A stretch of 64,000 nucleotides of DNA from Autumnicola tepida (lineage in GTDB: Bacteria > Bacteroidota > Bacteroidia > Flavobacteriales > Flavobacteriaceae). Below are positions 1-9,037 of the stretch, piece after piece (position 1 is the first letter of the stretch; each line of letters begins with the position of its first letter). The position numbers and the translations under genes are program-made. The stretch spans positions 17,625 through 81,624 of the forward strand of contig NZ_JAVRHQ010000019.1 of the NCBI RefSeq assembly GCF_031846485.1. The letters run 5' to 3'. The notes under the pieces were generated by a model, which was not told the origin of the DNA, searched no databases, and was given only the letters and a program-made list of their open reading frames with translations.

Positions 1-588
1 AAGATGATCAAGAAAGAAGCCAACGCTCTTATCCAGCATGAAGTGGGAACGCACGTTCTTACTTACTATAATGGCAGCAGGCAGCCGCTTCAGCAATTAA
101 GTATTGGCCTGGCAGATTACGATCCTTTACAGGAAGGCCTTGCGGTAATGGCTGAATATCTTGTAGACGGGCTTACCCCAAACCGGCTACGTACCCTTGC
201 CGGAAGGGTTATAGCAGGAAACGCGGTGATGAACGGTGGGAATTTCCAGGAAATATTCCGCTTACTGGTTAAAGACTACGGTTTTTCTGCGGAAAGATCC
301 TTCAATATTACTTCCCGGATAATGCAGGGTGGCGGCTTCTTAAAAGATATCATCTACCTGAAAGGATTGGTAAAACTAAGGGAATACCTCCAAAATGACG
401 GGGAATATGAACCTTTGCTCGCAGGAAAATTCGGCCTTAAGCATACCGGCGTAATAAAAGAATTAACCGAAAGACAGGTTTTAAAACCTACAGCTCTAAA
501 ACCGAGCTACCTGTTAAATAAAGACGTAAACAAAAAATTAGAATTAATCAGAAAGGGGCTTCCCCTCTCAAAAATGATAAGCAAATGA
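1..588 (+). CDS. QEGLA-motif (DUF1704/MATCAP-like) metallopeptidase, C-terminal part
   Basis: This is the C-terminal about 195 residues of a protein whose start lies left of the window; the reading frame is open to base 1, so the ATG at position 4 is probably internal. The fragment carries a zinc-peptidase type HEVGTH motif (fragment residues 13-18) followed by the diagnostic QEGLA motif (44-48). These define the DUF1704 family, annotated in bacteria as 'flavohemoglobin expression-modulating QEGLA motif protein' and related to eukaryotic MATCAP carboxypeptidases (family knowledge). Its stop overlaps the next start (ATGA at 585-588), so it is translationally coupled to the ATP-grasp ligase. 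A hydrolytic role acting on the product of that ligase is inference. Confident on family, not on substrate. Confidence 0.85.
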   Translation, partial: KMIKKEANALIQHEVGTHVLTYYNGSRQPLQQLSIGLADYDPLQEGLAVMAEYLVDGLTPNRLRTLAGRVIAGNAVMNGGNFQEIFRLLVKDYGFSAERSFNITSRIMQGGGFLKDIIYLKGLVKLREYLQNDGEYEPLLAGKFGLKHTGVIKELTERQVLKPTALKPSYLLNKDVNKKLELIRKGLPLSKMISK

Positions 589-1631
589 AAATATGTTTTG
601 TATTAAATGATGTTGCTACAGAAAAAAACGGCACATCAACAGCATTAATGGCAGAGGCTCACGCCCGCGGCCACGAAGTATATGCAATGGGTGTGGGTGA
701 CTTTAACTTTCATCATGATGCTCCAATAAGTATAAACAGTACCCACGTATCCAAGGATACCAAAACAAAATCCCCAGCGAAATTCCTGGAAGCACTTCAG
801 GGTTCAAAAGCAAAAAAGAAGAAAATTTCTTCAAAGGATATTGATGTACTTTTTATAAGAAATAACCCTACAGAAGAAGATTCCCGCCAGTGGGCCGAGC
901 AGGCCGGCGTGGCTTTTGGAAGGATGATCCAGCAGGAAGGCGTTTTGGTGCTTAATGATGCCTACGCTCTTTCCCATGCATTTATTGATAAATTATATTT
1001 CGAGGAATTACCGCAGTCTATAAAGCCAGATTCGATTATTACAAGAAGTAAGGAAGATCTTCTTGAATTCTGGGAAAAGCAAAATAAGAAAATGGTCCTG
1101 AAACCATTGGAAGGTTCAGGAGGTAAAGATGTTTTTCTTATAGATGAAAATGAAAAAAATGTAAATCAGATTATCGAAACCATCAGTGCACAGGGCTATG
1201 TGATCGCCCAGGAATTTTTGCCCGCAGTTAAAGACGGAGATGTGCGGGTTTTGCTGATGAATGGCCGTGTTATGGAACAGGATGGGAAAAAAGCCATTAT
1301 AAGGAGAGTTGCCGGGGAAGGCGAATTCCGTAGTAATTTTTCCCAGGGAGCATCTGCAGACAGCAGTGACCTGACAGATGATATGAAGCGCATTATTGAA
1401 CTTACCGCACCCAAATTAATCAGGGACGGGTTGTTTTTTGTCGGTCTGGATATCGTTAAGGATAAGCTTATTGAAATTAATGTTTTAAGCCCTGGTGGTA
1501 TGGAGCGCTTTAAAGATATTGGTTTACCAAAATTTACAGATGTGGTAATTGAGGCTATTGAAAGAAAAGTGGCTTACAAAGAAGTTTACAAAGGCACATT
1601 AGCAAATCGTACGCTGGCTACAATGGACTAA
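585..1631 (+). CDS. Glutathione synthetase/RimK-like ATP-grasp ligase
   Basis: A 348-residue ATP-grasp protein. An N-terminal Rossmann-like pre-ATP-grasp domain is followed by the ATP-binding loop VLKPLEGSGG (about 171-180) and the metal-binding EINVLSPGG segment (about 297-305), which closely parallels the EIN motif of bacterial glutathione synthetase. Such enzymes make amide bonds from a carboxylate, ATP and an amine. The gene starts inside the stop of the QEGLA gene and is followed after 15 bases by an AstE-like hydrolase. Three peptide-bond enzymes in one unit argue for a dedicated small-peptide or protein-tag pathway rather than classical glutathione synthesis, since no gamma-glutamylcysteine ligase is visible here. 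The exact product is unknown. Confidence 0.85.
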   Translation: MKICFVLNDVATEKNGTSTALMAEAHARGHEVYAMGVGDFNFHHDAPISINSTHVSKDTKTKSPAKFLEALQGSKAKKKKISSKDIDVLFIRNNPTEEDSRQWAEQAGVAFGRMIQQEGVLVLNDAYALSHAFIDKLYFEELPQSIKPDSIITRSKEDLLEFWEKQNKKMVLKPLEGSGGKDVFLIDENEKNVNQIIETISAQGYVIAQEFLPAVKDGDVRVLLMNGRVMEQDGKKAIIRRVAGEGEFRSNFSQGASADSSDLTDDMKRIIELTAPKLIRDGLFFVGLDIVKDKLIEINVLSPGGMERFKDIGLPKFTDVVIEAIERKVAYKEVYKGTLANRTLATMD

Positions 1632-1646
1632 TTAAAACTAAAATCT

Positions 1647-2558
1647 ATGAACGAGCAACTAAATGAAGAAATACCCAGAATAATTGGGAAATATACTTCC
1701 GGTAAAAAAGGGCCGCTGCTTTTTGTAACTGGAGGCATTCATGGGAACGAACCCAGCGGCGTGAAAGCCCTGGAAAAAGTTTTTAAAGAACTGGAAAAAA
1801 CGAGTCCTGAAATTGAGGGAACCATTATTGGTGTTTCCGGGAACCACATGGCGCTAAACCAAAATAGAAGATATATTGAAGAAGACCTTAACCGTACATG
1901 GACAGAGGAAAATGTGAAAAGCGGCAAAAAGGATACCCAGGAGAAAAAAGAGATGTTTGAGATTATTGAACTCCTGGAAAAATATCCTGAAAAAGATTTC
2001 ACCAAGAGATATTTCCTGGATTGCCACACCACCTCCTCCCCCAGCCTCCCGTATGTTTCTGTACAGGAGGTAAATGATAATGATGAATGGGCACATAAGT
2101 TCCCAACTTATATCATCAGGGGATTTAGCGATATTATTACCGGGGATATTGACCACTATTTAAGCAGGATAGGAATGACCGGCTTTGTTTTTGAAGCAGG
2201 ACAACATACCAATGTGCGTTCTGTGGAAAATCATGAAGGAGTGATCTGGCTGGCTCTAAAAGAAGCCTGTAATCTCAACCTGGAACAAATATCCACTTAT
2301 CCGGACTGTGTTAATAAATTTGCTGAAAAGAACGCTCCGCCTCAAAAAACTTTTGAGATCCTTCACCGTCACGGATTGGATGATGATGATATCTTTGAAA
2401 TGCAACCTGGCTATGAAAATTTCCAAAAAATTGAAAAAGGAGAACTTCTTGCCAGGCAAAATGGCAATGAAATAAAAAGCGAATGGGACGCTTATATTTT
2501 TATGCCTTTATACCAGTCCCAGGGCAACGACGGATTTTTTGTAGTTCAGGAAGTATAA
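1647..2558 (+). CDS. Succinylglutamate desuccinylase/aspartoacylase-family zinc hydrolase
   Basis: A 303-residue M14-like carboxypeptidase-fold hydrolase. Zinc ligands are visible in GGIHGNEPSG (His32, Glu35) and DCHTTS (His127), and the likely general-base glutamate in VFEAGQH (about 183). The family (AstE, aspartoacylase and relatives) removes acyl groups from amino acids or cleaves small amide bonds. It is the last gene of a three-gene unit with the QEGLA peptidase and the ATP-grasp ligase and is followed by a strong terminator. A role in recycling or trimming an amide made by the ligase is inference. The C-terminal about 90 residues probably form the beta domain seen in AstE-type enzymes. 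Confidence 0.85.
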   Translation: MNEQLNEEIPRIIGKYTSGKKGPLLFVTGGIHGNEPSGVKALEKVFKELEKTSPEIEGTIIGVSGNHMALNQNRRYIEEDLNRTWTEENVKSGKKDTQEKKEMFEIIELLEKYPEKDFTKRYFLDCHTTSSPSLPYVSVQEVNDNDEWAHKFPTYIIRGFSDIITGDIDHYLSRIGMTGFVFEAGQHTNVRSVENHEGVIWLALKEACNLNLEQISTYPDCVNKFAEKNAPPQKTFEILHRHGLDDDDIFEMQPGYENFQKIEKGELLARQNGNEIKSEWDAYIFMPLYQSQGNDGFFVVQEV

Positions 2559-2574
2559 TAACTATAGGATTACT

Positions 2575-2613
2575 AAAAAGGCTGCTTCGAAAAATATTCG
2601 GGCAGCCTTTTTT
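2575..2613. terminator. Bidirectional intrinsic terminator
   Basis: A perfect stem pairs AAAAAGGCTGC (2575-2585) with GCAGCCTTTTTT (2602-2613) around a 16-base loop. A-tract on one side and T-tract on the other let it serve both the plus-strand AstE-like gene and the converging lactonase gene. Confidence 0.85.
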
Positions 2614-2634
2614 CTTTTCAATATTTTCGCGTCT

Positions 2635-3783
2635 TTAATTTTCGACAAACTCTATACAAACGGGAGTTTTCGCATCAAAATTGGTAAGTTCCTGTTCTAA
2701 TTCCCCGGTTTCCCCGTCGATTTTAAATATCGAAATGCCCCCGCTATCTTGATTGGCCGCATAAAGAAAGTCTCCTCCCGGCGCAATGGCAAAGTTACGA
2801 GGAGTTTCCCCGTTGGTGGGGTAAAAGCCAATATTTATCAATTTCCCGTCATCACCTACGCGAAAAGCACAAATGCTGTTATCGCCCCTGTTAGAGCCAT
2901 AAATAAATTTCCCGTTGGGATGCAGGTGAATATCGGCCGCCGAATTCTCTCCTTCAAAATCTTCAGGCAGCGTGGAAACCGTCTGGATTATTTCCAGCCC
3001 TCCCGAAGCTTTTCTTTTAAAAGCGGTAATGCTGCTGTTAAGTTCATTTATAACGTACGCGTATTCCTGGTTTTTAGAAAAAGTAAAATGTCTTGGGCCA
3101 GCTCCTTCTTCAACCTCAACAAAAGCCTGCTCGTTTGGCTCAATACTCCCCGTTGCGGCATCAAGATCAAAAATCCAGATCTTATCATTTCCCAAATCGG
3201 CTATATAAACATGCTCATTATCTTCATCTATATTTACCGAGTGCGCATGGGACTGCCCCGGGTTTTCAAGTTGAATTTTCTTATGATCACTAAGTCTGCC
3301 GTCTTCTTCTCTCCTGTACATCATCACCACTCCTCCCATATAATTGGCCACAAATACGTACTTCCCGCTCTGGTCTATGGCAATTTGAGCTGGCGCACCA
3401 GCTTCAGTAGAAAGCTTGTTCAATTCCTCTAATTCATAATTATCGTTTATGCTGTAGGCGTAAACTTCTCCTACTTCCCCTTCCCTGCTTCCAATTTCGG
3501 TCACCGCATAAAGATTTTTACCATCCTCAGAAACGCGTACAAAAGAAGGATTGGTGATCTTGGCAACAACTTCGCCAAATCTAAGGCTCCCACTTTCTGG
3601 GTCCTGGTAAAGGGTATAAATTCCCTCTGCTTTGCCTTCTACATGGCCTTCCATACGGGTATAGGTTCCTATAAAGGCAATTTTCAGGTTTTCCAGCATA
3701 TCTTTGTTTTCTTCTTCAGGTTTATTTTTACAGGAGGTTAAAACAAGGCTTAGTAACAATGATCCCAAAAGGATATTTTTCAT
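2635..3783 (-). CDS. Lactonase-family seven-bladed beta-propeller lipoprotein
   Basis: 382 residues, start chosen at the ATG of 3783 because it opens a classic lipoprotein signal, MKNILLGSLLLSLVLTSC, with the lipidated cysteine at residue 18; a longer frame upstream would run into the corA 3' end. The mature protein shows repeated propeller blades (motifs of the type YVFVANYMGG, HVYIADLGNDKIWIF, YVINELNSSI, YGSNRGDNS, FLYAANQDSGG) typical of the 6-phosphogluconolactonase/muconate-lactonizing propeller family. As a lipoprotein it should act in the periplasm or at the cell surface, so a cytosolic pentose phosphate role is unlikely. It lies 37 bases downstream of corA on the same strand. Confidence 0.85.
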   Translation of the reverse strand: MKNILLGSLLLSLVLTSCKNKPEEENKDMLENLKIAFIGTYTRMEGHVEGKAEGIYTLYQDPESGSLRFGEVVAKITNPSFVRVSEDGKNLYAVTEIGSREGEVGEVYAYSINDNYELEELNKLSTEAGAPAQIAIDQSGKYVFVANYMGGVVMMYRREEDGRLSDHKKIQLENPGQSHAHSVNIDEDNEHVYIADLGNDKIWIFDLDAATGSIEPNEQAFVEVEEGAGPRHFTFSKNQEYAYVINELNSSITAFKRKASGGLEIIQTVSTLPEDFEGENSAADIHLHPNGKFIYGSNRGDNSICAFRVGDDGKLINIGFYPTNGETPRNFAIAPGGDFLYAANQDSGGISIFKIDGETGELEQELTNFDAKTPVCIEFVEN

Positions 3784-3820
3784 GATAATGTAGTAATTTA
3801 AAGTTTTTATAAAAGCTATT

Positions 3821-4906
3821 CTAAAGCCATTTTTTTCTTTTAAAATAGTAAAGCATGCCCAGAAATACAACTATCATTACTCCCCAAATGGCAAAATAGC
3901 CATACTTCCACTCCAGTTCTGGCATATATTCAAAATTCATCCCGTAGATTCCCGCAATAAAAGTGAGCGGAATAAAAATGGAAGCCATAATGGTTAATAC
4001 CTTCATCACTTCATTCATTTTATTGCTAATGGTGGTCATGTACATATCCATCAAACTCCAGATCATTTCCCTGTAGATATCTATGTTTTCTGAAATTTGA
4101 ACAATATGGTCATAAAGATCCCTGATGTAATTTACCGTCTTTTCCTCAATGAGGTTATTATCCATTTTCTCAAGCCGTCCCACTACTTCCCTTAGCGGAA
4201 AAACAGCTCTTCTAATTCGTAGGATGGTCCTCTTTAATTCCTGAATTTCCTGTACGAGGTTTTCTGCGGAATTATCCACGAAAAGCTGGTCTTCAAAATT
4301 TTCAATTTTATCGCTAATGTCGTCTATTACCGCAAAGTAATTATCGATTACGGCATCCAGCAGGGCGAACATCAGGTAATCTGCACCACTGTTCCTAATA
4401 CGGCCTTTATCTTTCGCAATTCTTTCCCTCACCCCGTCAAAAACATCACCATCGGCTTCCTGGAAAGTCAGGACATAATCTTTTCCCACCACCATACTAA
4501 TATGCTCGTTGCGCAAATTGCCATCCCCGTTGTAGTACAGCATTTTGGCCACAATAAAAATGTAATCGGGATATTCATCAATTTTGGGCCGCTGTCCCGT
4601 GTTTACAATATCTTCAAGAATAAGCGGGTGCAAATCGTAGTAGGCGCCCATCTTTTCAATCTCAGCGGTATTATTGAGCCCATTCACATTAAACCAGGTA
4701 ACATTAAGCGGCTCTTCAAATTTAAAAGCATCTTCAGGAGACTTAGAGGCAAACCAGTTGTACTGCTGCTTGTTGTAATCTATCACCTCCAGGTGAACAT
4801 CCGTAATTTCTTTACTCCCAACGTAAGTTACCGTTCCCGGAACCTGGTTCAAAGTTTTGGTATTCCTGGGACGCTTCAGCGAATACTTCTTCCTGAGTTT
4901 TGCCAT
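3821..4906 (-). CDS. corA: CorA-type magnesium/cobalt transporter
   Basis: 361 residues with start at 4906 (MAKLRKKYS...); the frame is open further upstream, but that stretch reads through the region facing recQ and has no homology-like character. A large N-terminal cytosolic domain is followed by a long helix and two C-terminal membrane segments. The first ends in the signature YGMNF, the GMN selectivity motif at the periplasmic pore entrance, and the protein ends in a basic tail (KRKKWL). CorA pentamers import Mg2+, Co2+ and Ni2+. The gene is divergent from recQ, and the lactonase-like lipoprotein may be co-transcribed downstream. Confidence 0.92.
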   Translation of the reverse strand: MAKLRKKYSLKRPRNTKTLNQVPGTVTYVGSKEITDVHLEVIDYNKQQYNWFASKSPEDAFKFEEPLNVTWFNVNGLNNTAEIEKMGAYYDLHPLILEDIVNTGQRPKIDEYPDYIFIVAKMLYYNGDGNLRNEHISMVVGKDYVLTFQEADGDVFDGVRERIAKDKGRIRNSGADYLMFALLDAVIDNYFAVIDDISDKIENFEDQLFVDNSAENLVQEIQELKRTILRIRRAVFPLREVVGRLEKMDNNLIEEKTVNYIRDLYDHIVQISENIDIYREMIWSLMDMYMTTISNKMNEVMKVLTIMASIFIPLTFIAGIYGMNFEYMPELEWKYGYFAIWGVMIVVFLGMLYYFKRKKWL

Positions 4907-5045
4907 GCTGCGGATAAAATTTTTATAAAAGTAAGAATATTTGCAGCCATAGCCTTTCCGGGGCGGTAGAAATCTGCTTAAATAAAACTGAAGAAAGGCA
5001 GTTACATTTCTTGTTTGGAAGTTCACGGAATTAAAAGTCAAATTT

Positions 5046-5053
5046 TACCTTTG
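5046..5053 (+). promoter_or_regulatory. Candidate -7 element (TACCTTTG) of recQ
   Basis: The octamer matches the Bacteroidota -7 consensus TAnnTTTG. It ends only 5 bases before the recQ ATG, so the transcript would be nearly leaderless. I find no TTTG at the usual 19-21 base spacing upstream, so this is a single-element call. Confidence 0.45.
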
Positions 5054-5058
5054 CCGCT

Positions 5059-7161
5059 ATGGAAGAAACGCGGCTTTTAGGCACATTAAAAGAATATTTT
5101 GGTTACGACAGTTTTCGCCCACTTCAGAAGAAAATTATCAACGCTGTTTTTGAAGGAAAAGACAACCTTGTCATTATGCCCACAGGAGGCGGAAAATCTA
5201 TTTGCTATCAACTTCCCGCCATCCTTCTTCCGCAGATAACTTTGGTGATTTCCCCGCTTATCGCGCTCATGAAAGACCAGGTAGACGGATTAACCGCCAA
5301 TGGCGTCGCCGCAGCTTATCTCAATAGCAGCCAGCAGGAGGCCGAACAGCAGGCTATTTTTCAGAAGATAGGAAAAAATGAATTAAAACTGCTTTATATT
5401 GCCCCGGAAAGCCTGCAGTTTGTAGATAAAATTCTGGCCAACGGTAAGGTGAGTCTTATAGCCATAGATGAAGCGCATTGTATTTCCAGCTGGGGCCACG
5501 ATTTCAGGCCGGCGTATACCCAGCTGGGATACCTGAAGAACCGCTACCCTAATACCCCGGTAATTGCTTTAACCGCAACGGCAGACAAAGCTACCAGAAA
5601 CGATATTTGCCGGCAGCTGAATATTCCCCTGGCCAAAAAACATGTGGCTTCTTTTGATCGCGCTAACCTTAGCCTGGAGGTAAGGCCCGGGGTGAAACGT
5701 TTTGAGCAGATTGCCAGTTTTATCCAAAACCGCAAAAAAGAAAGCGGGATTATTTATTGTTTAAGCCGAAAGACCACTGAAGAACTCGCTGCAAAACTCA
5801 AAGCCAAAGGCTTTAAGGCCGAAGCTTACCATGCCGGCCTTAAACATGAAGAAAGGATGAGCATTCAGGACGGTTTTATAAATGATGAAAACCAAATTAT
5901 ATGCGCCACTATCGCCTTTGGAATGGGTATAGACAAAAGCAACATCCGCTGGGTGATCCATTATAACATGCCCAAAAACCTGGAAGGTTATTATCAGGAA
6001 ATTGGCCGTGCCGGGCGTGATGGTTTACCTTCAGATACATTGCTGTTCCATAGCTATGCCGATGTGGTACAACTGCAAAAGTTTGCCTCCAACGCGGCAA
6101 ATGAGGAAATACAACTGGCTAAGCTGGAGCGTATGAAGCAATATTCTGAAGCGCTCACCTGCCGGAGAAAGATCCTGCTGAACTATTTTGGGGAACATAA
6201 ACAGGAAGATTGCGGGAACTGCGATATTTGTAAGAATCCGCCGGAATTTTTTGACGGTACGGTGATCGCTCAAAAAGCCCTTTCCTGCATTTACAGATTA
6301 AAAGGAGCAGAACCTGTTACCACGCTTATCGATGTGTTGAGAGGTTCCCAGAATGAAGCCGTTCTTTCTAAAAATTACCAGCAACTCCCCACCTACGGAG
6401 TGGGCAGTGAACTTTCCTGGCACCACTGGCAGCAATACATCCTTCAGCTTATAAATTTAGGTTATGCTGAAATCGCTTTTCATAAAAACAACCACCTGCA
6501 GTTAACAAAAGCGGCGAAAAAGATCTTGTTTGAAGGGGAAAAGGTGCACCTCGCGCAGGCTCCGGATAGAAAAATCCTCCGGCAGGATTCCGCAGAAAGT
6601 ATTAAGAAATCCGATAACTCCTTATTTGAAAAATTGAGGCAGCTACGCCTGAAGATTGCCCGTGAAGAAGAAATCCCGGCTTATTTGATCTTTAACGACG
6701 CCACGCTAAAGGAAATGGAAAAGGAACGGCCCATGACCGATGAGGATTTTATGCAGATTAACGGGGTGGGGCGTCGCAAAATGCAGGATTACGGATACCA
6801 GTTTATTAAAGAAATCATCGCTTTTCACAAAGACAAACGCGAACGTAAATCGGCTAAAAAAGGAAAAACTTATCAGGTTACAGGAGAACTTTATAAGGAA
6901 GGTTTAAGTGTGGAAGAAATTGCGCTGAAGCGAAAACTTGCCGCTACCACTATTTATTCGCATCTCATCAAGCTTTATGATGATGGCGAAGATATAGATT
7001 TGAAGAAACTCGTTTCAAGACCGGACCTGGAATCGGTTAGAAAAGCCAGAAAAGCGCTGGAAAACCCGGGTTCCCTAAAGGTTTATTTTGAACATTTTCA
7101 GGAAGCGATAAGCTATGAAAACATCAAAATTGCGCTGAAGATTTTAGAGAAAGAGGGATAG
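5059..7161 (+). CDS. recQ: ATP-dependent DNA helicase RecQ
   Basis: 700 residues, 3'-5' DNA helicase for recombination and fork repair. Visible motifs: GGGKS Walker A (about 43-47), DEAH box (about 137-140), helicase C-domain GMGIDKSNIRWVIHYNMP with QEIGRAGRDG (motif VI), the RecQ zinc-binding cysteines (CRRKILLNYFG then CGNCDIC, near 385), a winged-helix region, and an HRDC domain (about 520-600). The C-terminal about 100 residues contain a helix-turn-helix-like segment (VEEIALKRKLAATTIYSHL) typical of the longer Bacteroidota RecQ. Divergent from corA. Confidence 0.95.
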   Translation: MEETRLLGTLKEYFGYDSFRPLQKKIINAVFEGKDNLVIMPTGGGKSICYQLPAILLPQITLVISPLIALMKDQVDGLTANGVAAAYLNSSQQEAEQQAIFQKIGKNELKLLYIAPESLQFVDKILANGKVSLIAIDEAHCISSWGHDFRPAYTQLGYLKNRYPNTPVIALTATADKATRNDICRQLNIPLAKKHVASFDRANLSLEVRPGVKRFEQIASFIQNRKKESGIIYCLSRKTTEELAAKLKAKGFKAEAYHAGLKHEERMSIQDGFINDENQIICATIAFGMGIDKSNIRWVIHYNMPKNLEGYYQEIGRAGRDGLPSDTLLFHSYADVVQLQKFASNAANEEIQLAKLERMKQYSEALTCRRKILLNYFGEHKQEDCGNCDICKNPPEFFDGTVIAQKALSCIYRLKGAEPVTTLIDVLRGSQNEAVLSKNYQQLPTYGVGSELSWHHWQQYILQLINLGYAEIAFHKNNHLQLTKAAKKILFEGEKVHLAQAPDRKILRQDSAESIKKSDNSLFEKLRQLRLKIAREEEIPAYLIFNDATLKEMEKERPMTDEDFMQINGVGRRKMQDYGYQFIKEIIAFHKDKRERKSAKKGKTYQVTGELYKEGLSVEEIALKRKLAATTIYSHLIKLYDDGEDIDLKKLVSRPDLESVRKARKALENPGSLKVYFEHFQEAISYENIKIALKILEKEG

Positions 7162-7222
7162 GATAAAACTCTGAAGAATAATATCCTGCACAAAATTCAA
7201 GAGATTTTTTGCTGAATTTGAA

Positions 7223-8014
7223 TTACAAATCTTTAAATCCAACTTTATTTAATATTAAACCTGAAGCCGGGGCGATATAATCCATTTGATATTCAGGATC
7301 GCCGGTAAGGCTTTGTGCTATCTGCTCCAGGCCCAGCTCGCCCTTCCCAACAAGAACCAGCGCTCCCATCATAAGCCTTACCTGGTGCCGCAGGAAACCT
7401 TCTCCATGCACGTGGAAAACAAAATTGTTCTCCGGAAAAAAACTGGCGGTAAAAAGGTCATTCCTGGTAATTATAGCCTTTTTGATCTCCCTGTTAAATT
7501 TGCTTTTTTCTGAAACCCTTACGCAATAATTCCTGAAGTTATGGGTGCCTTCAAATAAAAGGGCCGCTTCCTTCATACGCTTAATATCCAGGTTCCCCAT
7601 AAAATTGGCCATCATGGGCGCGCAAAAAGGATGATTTTTTTCACCAAAAGAAAACAGGTAAGCATATTCTTTAATTTTTGGATGCTGAATAATATTGAAC
7701 TTCGCATCCACCTCCTGTACGGCTGTCGCCCTGATGTCCTGTGGCAAGTTCAGGTTGAAAACCTGTAGAAACTCCTCCGGGTCTGCCAGGGGTTCATGGT
7801 CCAGAAAAAGCTCAAAAGCCGATTCCTGTGCCGAGACCATGGCATCGGTACGGCTGCTCCCCAATATTTTAAATTTTTTACCGGGCATGGCCCAGCGCAG
7901 GGTTTTGGTTATTATACCTTCTACGGTTTTTACATCGGGCTGTTTTTGCCAGCCATGAAGCCTGTAGCCCAAGAATTGAATTTTTATGAGATAATAAAAT
8001 CGCTTGCGTTGCAA
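7223..8014 (-). CDS. truA: TruA-family tRNA pseudouridine synthase
   Basis: About 263 residues. The family is recognised from YLIKIQFLGYRLHGWQKQP at the N-terminus, the RTD catalytic motif (GSSRTDAMVSA) and the C-terminal FLRHQVRLMMGALVLVG segment. TruA converts uridines 38-40 of the tRNA anticodon arm to pseudouridine. No ATG is available in frame: the candidates are TTG at 8014 (MQRKRFYYLIKIQF, preferred by length) or GTG at 8059. The motif around the catalytic aspartate is unusual, RTDAMVSA in place of the common RTDAGVHA, so a diverged TruA-like specificity is possible. It converges on recQ. Confidence 0.8.
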   Translation of the reverse strand: MQRKRFYYLIKIQFLGYRLHGWQKQPDVKTVEGIITKTLRWAMPGKKFKILGSSRTDAMVSAQESAFELFLDHEPLADPEEFLQVFNLNLPQDIRATAVQEVDAKFNIIQHPKIKEYAYLFSFGEKNHPFCAPMMANFMGNLDIKRMKEAALLFEGTHNFRNYCVRVSEKSKFNREIKKAIITRNDLFTASFFPENNFVFHVHGEGFLRHQVRLMMGALVLVGKGELGLEQIAQSLTGDPEYQMDYIAPASGLILNKVGFKDL

Positions 8015-8142
8015 TTTGCCGGTTTTGGCGCAAAGATAGAAAGATAATAAGAAGGCCACGGCCCATAAAAAACTAAAGGCAAGGAAGCAGTAAAATTATA
8101 TGTATTTTCGTAATCACTTTAGCCTGAAACCTGCTATAATTC

Positions 8143-9015
8143 ATGAACAGTTCCTTCATCAGATTCTTATATAAACGCCGCCTGCTGCAATTCCTCACCA
8201 ATTTTAGCGGAAGGGCGAACATAAACGGTAAAAGCTTCAGGATTCCCATTATTGGGGAAATGGGTTATACCAATATAGATATTTCGGAGGCCTGGATGGT
8301 GGAATTGTTCAGGATAATCCTGCCTCTTAAAAGTGGGGAATTTGTAGATGTTGGCGCTAATATTGGGCAGACCCTGCTAAAGTTGAGGAGTTTGAATTCA
8401 GAAATGCCCTATACGGGATTTGAGCCTAATGCCGCCTGCCTTTTTTACCTGCGCAGGCTTATTGAAAAAAATAACTTTACCAACTGCCAGATCTTTCCCG
8501 TGGGTATTTCAGAAAAAACCGAAATGGGAAAATTAAATTTTTATTACGGAGACGACGCCGACAGCTGTGCCTCCATGCTGGAAGGTTTTCGCACAAAAAG
8601 TGTCTTCAGAAAAGAATATGTCCCGCTTTACCATTTCAGCGAAGTTAAAAGCGCTTTGCAGGCAGACACAATTTCGATTCTGAAAATAGATGTTGAAGGA
8701 GGCGAACTGGAAGTGCTCAACAGCTTTTATCACGACATCAAAGAGCAGTCACCTATTATATTGCTGGAAATCCTGCCCGTTTATAAAGAAGAAAACAAAG
8801 AACGAAAAGCCAGGCAGGATAAGATACAGGAAATGCTCAGGGCGCTAAATTATAGCATCTACAGGATTTATAAAGAGAAAGGAAATATTCGCTCTTTAAA
8901 GGAAATTGCGAATATTGGTATTCATTCTAACCTTCAGGAATGCGATTATGTGGTAATCCCTGAAAATTTAAAACAAGACTTTCTTAAAGCCTGCGGAAAC
9001 CTGGTACATATTTAA
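8143..9015 (+). CDS. FkbM-family SAM-dependent methyltransferase
   Basis: 290 residues. The SAM-binding motif FVDVGANIGQTLLKL (about 67-81) and the downstream SILKIDVEGGELEVL segment are the hallmark of the FkbM methyltransferase family, which methylates hydroxyls of polysaccharides, glycolipids and polyketides. The basic N-terminus (FLYKRRLLQFL) may be membrane-associating. It stands alone with no glycan gene adjacent, so the substrate cannot be inferred. Confidence 0.85.
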   Translation: MNSSFIRFLYKRRLLQFLTNFSGRANINGKSFRIPIIGEMGYTNIDISEAWMVELFRIILPLKSGEFVDVGANIGQTLLKLRSLNSEMPYTGFEPNAACLFYLRRLIEKNNFTNCQIFPVGISEKTEMGKLNFYYGDDADSCASMLEGFRTKSVFRKEYVPLYHFSEVKSALQADTISILKIDVEGGELEVLNSFYHDIKEQSPIILLEILPVYKEENKERKARQDKIQEMLRALNYSIYRIYKEKGNIRSLKEIANIGIHSNLQECDYVVIPENLKQDFLKACGNLVHI

Positions 9016-9037
9016 TTTGAACCCGGTTTTTGAATAA

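Noticed and set aside
2749..3432. Long plus-strand frame opposite the lactonase gene
   Set aside because: Shadow frame without domain; the minus-strand lipoprotein explains the region.
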